DNA of 10,393 bases, from NCBI GenBank assembly GCA_937915885.1, contig CALGGP010000232.1:1-10393 (forward strand). The letters are read 5' to 3'. Below are positions 1 through 6,800 of the stretch, piece by piece. Position numbers and translations under genes: made by a program. The DNA is from an uncultured Selenomonadales bacterium (GTDB taxonomy: Bacteria > Bacillota > Negativicutes > Selenomonadales > Selenomonadaceae). The notes beneath the pieces were generated by a model. The model was not told the DNA's origin and did not search any database. It saw only the letters and a program-made list of their open reading frames with translations. Position 1 is the first letter of the stretch. Each line of letters begins with the position of its first letter.

Positions 1-10
1 CTTTCAGCAT
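1..10 (-). CDS. Start of a second copy of the small gene (partial)
   Basis: Minus-strand ATG at 8-10 with the same GAGGG ribosome binding site and the same first codons (ATG CTG AAA G) as the ORF at 30-203. It lies 19 bases after that ORF's stop. Only three codons are visible before the window ends, so identity with the first copy beyond the repeat cannot be judged. Tight spacing and a shared ribosome binding site would fit co-transcription as an array. Confidence 0.35.
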
Positions 11-55
11 TCTCATCCCTCACGTCCGATTATTGCGCCCCGATCTTACATTCCG
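1..55. repeat. 55-bp direct repeat, copy 1
   Basis: This 55-bp block is identical to 194-248, at an offset of 193 bp. Past base 55 the two copies diverge completely. On the minus strand the block contains, in order, the last seven codons and stop of a small ORF, a 19-nt spacer with a GAGGG ribosome binding site, and the first codons (ATG CTG AAA G) of a small ORF. The repeat therefore sits on a gene junction, as expected of a tandem array of paralogous small genes or of recombination between them. The left edge of the window cuts the copy, so its true length is unknown. Confidence 0.95.
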
Positions 56-203
56 CCTCCGCGATCACGAAGCTCGAGCTGAACACGTTGATCGTCCCCG
101 GCACCGGCAGGATCGCCATTATCCCGATCACCGCCTCCATATCATTCGTCCGGAAGCGTCGTCCCAAGGGCGGCGTTTTTTTGGTGTCAACCACTTTCAG
201 CAT
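30..203 (-). CDS. Small protein, 57 aa, unknown function
   Basis: Minus-strand ORF from ATG (201-203) to TAA (30-32). The start is preceded by GAGGG six bases upstream, a good Shine-Dalgarno sequence. Codon third positions are strongly G/C, as in real genes of this GC class. The product begins MLKVVDTKKTPPLGRRFRT, a basic head of about 20 residues. A mainly hydrophobic stretch follows (about residues 23-40, containing AVIGIMAILPVPGTINVF) that could be one membrane segment. It ends ECKIGAQ, with the single Cys at residue 52. I do not recognise the family. The exact 55-bp repeats fall on its start and on its end, so a paralogue appears to start at the left edge. Against it: it is short, and a hairpin plus T7 on the opposite strand (157-182) lies inside it. 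The reverse frame of this stretch is also open, so coding is likely but not proven. Confidence 0.5.
   Translation of the reverse strand: MLKVVDTKKTPPLGRRFRTNDMEAVIGIMAILPVPGTINVFSSSFVIAEAECKIGAQ
154..182 (+). terminator. Possible rho-independent terminator (ambiguous)
   Basis: An 8-bp stem (157-164 with 168-175, two G-U wobbles), loop CAA and a run of seven T (176-182) make the standard terminator shape for + strand transcription. No convincing + strand gene ends before it: one frame stays open straight through it and another stops near base 80. It also lies inside the minus-strand ORF at 30-203, where the T run is simply two lysine codons and neighbours. It may end a transcript from outside the window or be fortuitous. 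Confidence 0.3.
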
Positions 204-248
204 TCTCATCCCTCACGTCCGATTATTGCGCCCCGATCTTACATTCCG
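194..248. repeat. 55-bp direct repeat, copy 2
   Basis: Exact second copy of 1-55. On the minus strand it supplies the ribosome binding site and the start codon (201-203) of the 57-residue ORF at 30-203. Its upstream part reproduces the seven-codon tail and stop of such an ORF, but what precedes that tail (249 onward) is AT-rich and does not resemble the small gene. It looks like a remnant left where an upstream array member was lost, or the point where the duplication ended. Confidence 0.95.
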
Positions 249-264
249 ATTGATTAATTTGCAA
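236..264 (-). promoter_or_regulatory. Weak candidate promoter for the minus-strand small gene
   Basis: Minus-strand TTGCAA (259-264) is followed after 17 bases by TAAGAT (236-241). Each hexamer matches four of six sigma-70 consensus bases. The start point would be near 229, leaving about 25 nt to the ATG at 203. Spacing is ideal but the hexamers are mediocre, and the -10 lies within the duplicated 55 bp while the -35 does not. Confidence 0.3.
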
Positions 265-299
265 CCATATTTCAGCCGACCGTTTCAGATTTCGATCAT

Positions 300-325
300 G
301 AAAAACTAATGTAATTTTAATGTTG
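300..325 (+). promoter_or_regulatory. AT-rich UP-like element
   Basis: An A/T-dominated block with A5 and TAATTTTAAT tracts lies just upstream of the -35 box at 332, the place where an UP element contacts the RNA polymerase alpha subunit. It stands out against the GC-rich sequence on both sides. The assignment is by position and composition only. Confidence 0.4.
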
Positions 326-331
326 CATGGC

Positions 332-360
332 TTGACAAGGGAAAAACCTGCAGATATAAT
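332..360 (+). promoter_or_regulatory. Perfect-consensus sigma-70 type promoter
   Basis: TTGACA (332-337), a spacer of exactly 17 bases, and TATAAT (355-360) match the housekeeping promoter consensus at all twelve positions with optimal spacing. The predicted start point is near 367. There is no terminator-like T tract between here and the giant ORF at 898, so the simplest reading is that this promoter drives it through a leader of about 530 nt. A promoter this strong would normally need downstream control, which fits the elaborate leader. It could instead make a separate small RNA. Confidence 0.85.
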
Positions 361-367
361 GCGCGCA

Positions 368-397
368 AGATGTCAACGTTGGTGGACGTCGGCATCT
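368..397 (+). promoter_or_regulatory. 5'-terminal hairpin of the leader transcript
   Basis: Outer stem 368-374 with 391-397 (one G-U pair), an A-C mismatch, inner stem 376-379 with 386-389, and a six-base loop TGGTGG. It would begin within a base or two of the predicted transcription start. A stable 5'-end hairpin usually protects an mRNA from decay, and this loop carries the motif shared with other hairpins of the leader. Confidence 0.55.
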
Positions 398-630
398 GCA
401 CGCCGCGATTTTTGAGGTGTGGATAAACCGTCGCGGCGCCTCACGCTCGAACGATGAACTCGGACGTGAGGATCGACCTTCGATCGGGTGGATTGGAAGG
501 TCAAACGGTTTCGGGCAGCGTGCGAGAATTTGTCCGACCGCATAAAGGCTCCCCGGGGCTGAGCCTCCGATCTCGTTGCAGAGAAAGCTCCGATGAAAAG
601 GCAATCCTCAATCCCGCCCTCCGAAGGCGC

Positions 631-666
631 TCGAGCGAGACGTTTGGTGGAATGATCTCCGCTCGA
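631..666 (+). promoter_or_regulatory. Strong leader hairpin with GGTGG loop
   Basis: Seven perfect pairs (631-637 with 660-666), a bulged C at 659, then three more pairs (638-640 with 656-658). The 15-base loop can close further to expose GGTGG (646-650). It is one of the strongest stems in the leader. Its loop matches the 5'-terminal hairpin (TGGTGGA in both) and resembles the hairpin at 475-502 (GGGTGGA). Confidence 0.5.
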
Positions 667-702
667 ATAAAGAGTGACTGCCTTACCCGACACATCGAGC
701 CT

Positions 703-766
703 CCGACGCGGAGTGGTGTCCGCCGGAAGGGCGATCGATGTTCAGCGCGGAGTGGTGTACCGCGCT
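703..766 (+). repeat. Duplicated hairpins around a 13-nt direct repeat
   Basis: CGCGGAGTGGTGT occurs at 707-719 and again at 746-758. Each copy forms a hairpin with a different partner. In the first, 708-712 pairs with 719-723, with outer CCG/CGG (703-705/724-726). In the second, 744-750 pairs with 760-766 in a perfect 7-bp stem. The loops are GTGGTG and AGTGGTGTA. Because the flanks differ but both still close, selection for the structure is plausible. The second copy and its 3' flank resemble a T-box antiterminator with a two-base insertion in the bulge. Confidence 0.55.
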
Positions 767-773
767 CCAACGC

Positions 774-823
774 TCCTCGTACATTCGAGGAAGCAGTCCG
801 TAGAATCGAAACTTGCGGACTGC
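774..823 (+). promoter_or_regulatory. Two adjacent leader hairpins
   Basis: Stem 774-779 with 786-791 (perfect, loop TACATT) is followed by stem 793-800 with 816-823 (perfect eight pairs, extendable by three weaker pairs). Neither is followed by a T tract, so they are not terminators. The first can extend to pair 772-773 with 793-794, which would compete with the second and with the duplicated hairpin upstream. Confidence 0.45.
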
Positions 824-867
824 CTTAATCCCCTGTTGAGGCGACAGCCTTTCGGGGGTGTACTATA

Positions 868-886
868 TTCTTTCGTTTAGAAAGGA
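868..886 (+). promoter_or_regulatory. Hairpin sequestering the Shine-Dalgarno
   Basis: Bases 868-874 (TTCTTTC) pair with 880-886 (GAAAGGA) through seven pairs including one G-U, with loop GTTTA. The 3' arm is the ribosome binding site for the giant ORF, so folding would hide it. The stem is short and A/U-rich, so it could melt with temperature, with translation of an upstream element, or on refolding of the leader. Confidence 0.5.
880..886 (+). promoter_or_regulatory. Ribosome binding site deciding the TTG start
   Basis: GAAAGGA lies 11 bases before TTG 898. An ATG at 887 directly abuts the site (no spacing) and is in another frame, giving a 111-codon shadow ORF. TTG 898 follows an in-frame TAG (895-897), so no earlier start is possible in the giant frame. 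The protein then begins with a conserved-looking N-K-F-T-F-D-I-Q-L-F head within five codons, which supports this start. Confidence 0.7.
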
Positions 887-897
887 ATGAAAGTTAG

Positions 898-3800
898 TTG
901 GAAACACTTAACAAGTTCACTTTCGATATTCAGTTATTCCCCGGCAGCAGCGCCAGCGGCAACTCCCAGAGCGGCGGTTCTGCAAGCGGCGGCTCTGCAA
1001 GCGGCGGCTCTGCCAGCGGCGGTTCCGCAAGCGGCGGTTCCGCAAGCGGCACGTCGGGCAGTAGCGGCTCCTCCGGCAGCAGCGCGGCTGATCCCAACCA
1101 GTGGACGAAGGATAACTCCGATCCTGAGAAGACCAACGTCTACACGCACGAAAACAAAACGGTCACCAGCTCGACCGATCCCAACAACTACACTGCCGTC
1201 ACTGCGGGCTCCAACAATGTGAGCATCACCAGTGCCGATTATCAATCCCTTGGTACCATCACCAACAACAGCACTACCGAAGACCTCACTGTTGAATATA
1301 CCAACGGTCTTGCCCCGAAGACCAGCTCCAATTATGTCTACATCAGCCTCGATGCCAACTCCGGCAGCGGCACCGATACGGCGGTTGTCGCAACGCAGAC
1401 GAGCGCAGGCGTGTGGACGATCTCCGAATATGATACCGGCGCAAGCGTCAGCTTGACGAGCTTTGTCGTCGCCGGTCCGGAATCCTCCACCGGTCAGACG
1501 CTCTACTTGGCGTATAACGATTATGCTTCCGACGGCACCATTGCCTCGACCGGCACCGCGGTTATCACCGGTCTCGTTGCCTCCGGCAATACGCTCGTTC
1601 CCGCGACGAACGATGCTTACTCCGCACAAAACGGTCAGATCAGCATTGCGAACGCCTACGTCACCGACACGACCAAGGTTGCAAGCGCCAATGATGTTTA
1701 CGCGATCGTCAACTCCTACGATCTCGGCGCGTCCGGCACGACCGTTGCGAAGTACTTCCTCAACGACGGCGCCGTCACCGGTACGCTCGCACTGCAGAAC
1801 GCGACGCTCACGTCCGCCAATAACAACCTCATCGGCTACTACGAGGGCTATAAACCGCATTCGGCAGGCACCGCCAATGATTATGTCTTTGCGTTCACCG
1901 GCGTGACCGGCACCAAAATTGCCGACATCGAAAGCGGCTTCATCGAGATTTCGGGCAATGCCGTCACTATTTCCGATCTTACGTCTGAAACCCAACTCGG
2001 AATCCTCGTCAACAACACCACCGACACCTTGACTTTCACGTCGTATCTGAACGGCATCAGCTCCACTCAGACGTCGATAATCAACCTCGAGGGCAGCAGC
2101 CAGCTCGACTTCAACGTGCTGTGGTCCGGTACCACTTTGGCGGCGAACAATGCGCTCTTCGTCGGCGACGCAACCGAGAACAACCTCAAGTCTTACGTCT
2201 GGCTGAAGGAAGGCAGCAGCGGATCGCTCGCGGTTCAGGGCGGCGTCCTCCACGGCGTTACGGCTGTTTCGAGCGATGCAAGCGCAGTCGTTTCCGACGG
2301 CACCTTGGTACTCTCCGGCTTCAGCTTCAGCACTCTCAGCGGCGGCGGTTACGCATGGGATACCAACACGACCGACTCGAATTACACCGGCATCAGCCTG
2401 ATTGCGAACTCGCTCATCAATAAAGTCAAATTCAGTGCCGACGGTCAAACTTACACCTACGACACGAACGCGACTAAGACCGGTAACCTCTCGGCGGAGT
2501 GGACAACCTCCGACAACAAGACTTGGACGCACAACGGCGCGTTGAAGTTCTCGATCACGTTCTCCACCGATACGACTTATGCCAACTTCGTCAATACTGT
2601 CACCGTCAACGAGGCGGCAAGCTCCGTGACGTTGCAAGACTCCTTCTTCGACACCGATTATAAGTCGGTTGCCGCGTCCGATACGACGATGTTCTTCAAC
2701 GACGCCAACGGCACGTTCACCTCGCGTCTGTATGCACAGAACTCGTTCGACTTTACCACGGGCGCTCTCACCAACCCCAACTCCGTAACTACCGCGTCTC
2801 AGGCGTTCGTTTATGACAATCGCGACAGCGCAAATGCGGTCTTCTATGGTCAGGGCTTCTACGTCAACGGCGTAACCCCGCTCGCAAGCAGAATTCTGCT
2901 CGACGACTTCAGCAATACGACCATCTACAATTACGCCGACAGCGCTGCAAACAACTCCGTCAGATTCAACACGAGTCTGTTCACCGTCTCCACCGATACG
3001 GGCTCGATTCGTTTGATCGACACCGCCTCGACCGGTGCGGCTGAAGGTTCTCGTTGGGCAGTCAGCGACAACTTCACCATCGACAGCAACAACGTGCTCG
3101 CGCTCAGAGATCTGCCGGCTAATTGGTCGACCGACAGCTCGACCGGCGTCTGGACTTACAGCGATACGACCAGCGCCACGACGCTCGTGATGTCCGTCAA
3201 CAGTCTCGAAAGCTCGATCAGCGATATCAACATCGATCAGAAGATCGCGCAGGGCACCGACACCGACTCTGCCTTAATCAACGAGTTCACCTATGACGGA
3301 TTTGCTTCCGGCAAGTCGTTCACCGTCTCTGCGGGCTCGGCAACGTTGAAAGACGCCTCCGACGATGCGTCGCTCACGATGTATGCTCAACTCGCGGCGG
3401 GCGCAGTGCTCGACTTCAGCAGTGCCCTTGAGGCAACGCTCGGCGACAATGACTTTGCGTTTGTCAACGGGACGTATGTTGAAGACGGCATCACCGTTGC
3501 AGGTCTCGGCGCGAATGCGGCTTCCGTCAAGGCTGATATCTTCGACGAGACGAACAACGTATTCACCTCGGCGATTGATCCTGCAGGCGTCACCGTCAGC
3601 GGCATCAGCGGTCAAGTTTCGATCGCGGGCAATGCTCTCTGGCAGACCGTTACCGCAGTCGGCGTGCTCGAGCAGATCAACATGTTCGATGGCGGCGCAT
3701 TCAACACGCTTTATGCGGCGGACGGCGTCAACGGCTTCACCGTCAGCGGCTTCACTCCTGCAGCGGACGGCACCGGCTCGACCATCGAGGCGGGCGCATT

Positions 3801-6800
3801 TACCTTTGATGCACTCACCGACAGCGTCAACGCGCATATCGTGTTCGCGAACGATGCCGACGCCACGACGAAAGTCAACGGTCTCAGCCTTGCGCAGATC
3901 GACGGCGACACCACCAACGGCTATGAACTTAACCTCTGGTCGGCAGTCGACGGCGGCTATGCATTCAACAACGAGATCACCGTTACCGGCATCAGCTCTT
4001 ATGACACGATCAATGTCATCGACGGCGGCTTGAACTTCGTCGACAGCGCGGCGAGCACCAATGCCGATATCCACATCCTGGGCACCGACAAAGTCAGTGT
4101 CGCGGGCGCGGCTGTCACCCTCTACGACGGCGACGGCAACACCGTCAACGGCTCCGAGCTCGTTCCGGCTCCGGCTCCCGAAGTTGTCACCGGTTGGCAG
4201 ACGATCAGCGGCGGCTTCACCTACCTCGATGCGACCACCGAAGGCGCGGCGGCATTCACCGTTACCGGCTACACCACCGACGCCAATGCGGACGGCATTC
4301 CCGATGCAATCAGCTATGACTCCGTCAGCGGCTTGACCTTCGGCGACGGCTTCACCACTACCGACGCAGAGGCAATCCATGTGATCGGCGATGTCAGCGG
4401 CACGGTTGAAATCGGCGGCGTAACCTTCGCATGGGGCGATGGCGACAGCGTTGCAGACAACGGTCTCGAGCTCATTGCTCAGGCAGCACCGACTGTTGAG
4501 CCGACTCCGGAAGTTGTCACCGGCTGGGCGACAATCGACGGCGGCTTCACCTACCTCGATGCTACCACCGAAGGCGCGGCGGCATTCACCGTCACCGGCT
4601 ACACCACCGACGAAGACGGCGTACTCGGACCCGACGGCATCAGCTATGACTCCGTCAGCGGCGGTCTCGTGTTCGCGGACGGCTTCAGCACCACCGACGC
4701 AGAGGCTCTTCATGTTGTCGGCGTCACCGAAGGCGCAACCGTTGAAATCGGCGGCGTAACGTTCGCATGGGGCGACGGCGACAGCGTTGCAGACAACGGT
4801 CTCGAGCTTATCGCTCAGACGGCTCCCGAGCCGACCGTTCCTGCGTCCGCTTGGACTGCAACCGCCGACGGCTTCACCTATGACGACGGTCAGTCGCAAT
4901 TCACCATCGCGGGCTATACGACCGATGCAGACGCCAACGGCGAGCCCGATGCTATCAGCGTTTCGGCAGGCGTGCTCACGTTCGGCGACGGCTTCAGCAC
5001 CACCGACGCGGCAGCGATCCATGTCCTCGGCGATGTCAGCGGCACGGTCGAAATCGGCGGCGTGACCTTCGCATGGGGCGATGCAGACAGCGATGCTTCC
5101 AATGGTCTCGAGCTTATTGCTCAGACACCCGAGCCGACGGTTCCTGCGTCCAACTGGACTGCAACCGCCGACGGCTTCACCTATGACGACGGCACCGCTC
5201 AATTCACCATCGCAGGTTACACGACCGATGCAGACGCCAACGGCGAGCCCGATGCTATCAGCGTTGCCGGCGGCGCGCTCGTGTTCGGCGACGGCTTCTC
5301 GACCACCGACGCGGCAGCGATCCATGTCCTCGGCAATGTCACCGAAGGCGCGACGGTTGCAATCGGCGGCTCGACCTTTACTTGGGGCGAGTACGATTCC
5401 GATACGAGCGACGGTCTCGAGTTGACGATTGTCGGCGGCAGCGATACCACTTCGCCCGTGACGATCTCGCCGTGGGTACCGCTCGAAACCGGCGGCTTCA
5501 GCTATGACAGCAACGGCACCACCTTCACCATCACCGGCTCCGCTGTCACCGACGCAGACGATGACGGCAATCCGGATGGAATTTCTGTCAGCGGCTCGAC
5601 CATCACCTTCGCCTCCGGCTTCAACACTGCAGGCGTCCACGTCCAAGGCTTGAGCGCAGGCACGCTCGTCAATGTCGGCACCACCACGTATCAGTTGCAA
5701 GACACCGACAGCGACACTTCCAACGGTCTCGAGATCGCAGAATATGTCGAGCCTCAGGTTCTCGATCATATCCTCGTCGACAGCACCGGCAATGTTCACT
5801 ACATCGACCGCAATGATGCCGAGATCGACGCGACCGATACCGCAGTCTCCGAAATCGTCAAGACGATCGCCAACGGCGTGCAGTTCGTCACCGACGATCA
5901 CAACTATGATGTCATCTCCGAGAAGGACGGCATCATCATTGCCGACGAAAACGGCAACATCATCGGCGGCATCAACCAAGGCGATATCTACAGTGACGGC
6001 TCCATCACCGAGGACGACGGCGAGGACGAAGACGGCGACACCACCTTCACCAACCCGCAAAACGCTTGGTATTATGAGCCTGCAGCAGACAGCGACGAAG
6101 TCGGCGTGCTCTACATCACCGCCAATGACGAAGTCGAGATCGACAACATCACCGTCAGCGCCGATACGAAAGTCAGCGTTGAGTACAACGACGACGAAGA
6201 GATCGTCAGCGTCACGCTCGACAACGTCACCCTCGGTGCGGATGCGGAGTATGACGGCGATACGATTCACGGCTTCGATGCGGCGTCTCAGACCGGCGCG
6301 GTCGTTATCACCTTCAACAGCGACGACGAGCCTCAGATCGCAAGCTACATCGAGCCCACCAAGGCGGCTTGGACTGCAGTCGACGGCGGCTTTGTCTACG
6401 AGAGCGACACCACCACCTTCACGGTGAGCGGTTCGGCGTTCGTCGATCAGAGCCCGATGGATAATATCCCCGACGGCGTCAGCGTTGTCGACGGCGCATT
6501 GCAATTCACCGGCGAGTTCGACACCACGCCTGCCAACTTCCACGTTGCCGGCACCGGCATTGCGGAAGGCGTCAAGGTTACCGTCAACGGCGCAGCGCTC
6601 AACTTCTACGAGGGCGACAACGACACCGTCAACGGCTTCGAGGTTACCGACATCGTCACCGGCTGGCAGAAAGTCAGCGACACCGAGTACACCTACCGCG
6701 ATTCTTATGCGGATGATTCGGCGAAGTTCACCGTCACTGCCGACAGCTTCACCGATGTCGACGGCATTGTCGGACCGGATAACATTTCGGTCGCAAACGG

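Larger units (their letters stand above)
367..897 (+). promoter_or_regulatory. Long structured 5' leader of the giant gene
   Basis: About 530 nt without a convincing gene but rich in inverted repeats. Stems seen by eye: 368-374/391-397 with inner 376-379/386-389; 414-419/437-442, which competes with 439-445/465-471; 475-481/496-502 with inner 483-485/491-493; 506-514/534-540; 546-551/561-566; 615-620/625-629; 631-640/656-666; 703-712/719-726; 744-750/760-766; 772-779/786-794; 793-803/813-823; 830-833/854-857 with inner 838-842/847-851; and 868-874/880-886 over the Shine-Dalgarno. All four TGGTG pentamers (380, 645, 714, 753) fall in loops. I recognise no known riboswitch. Part of 743-777 resembles the T-box motif but with a two-base insertion. 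It could be a regulatory leader or an independent RNA. Confidence 0.6.

Noticed and set aside
781..823. Resemblance of GAGGAAGCAGTCCG to RNase P RNA or SRP RNA conserved segments
   Set aside because: No other conserved block of either RNA is present in order, and these bases belong to two simple hairpins.
454..828. 124-codon + strand ORF within the leader
   Set aside because: Arg/Ser-rich with no domain, no good ribosome binding site, and it runs through many inverted repeats. More likely fortuitous in GC-rich sequence, though not excluded.
836..866. Possible second promoter (TTGAGG, 19-nt spacer, TACTAT) just before the giant gene
   Set aside because: Poor spacing and a weak -10, and the segment is explained by hairpins at 828-859 and 868-886. 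The promoter at 332-360 is far better.
887..1222. 111-codon ORF from ATG 887 with alanine-rich translation
   Set aside because: The ATG has no spacing from the Shine-Dalgarno, and its Ala runs are the Gly/Ser linker read in another frame.
934..2637. 567-codon minus-strand open frame
   Set aside because: Same codon-register shadow as above, with no plausible ribosome binding site and a composition that mirrors the sense codons.
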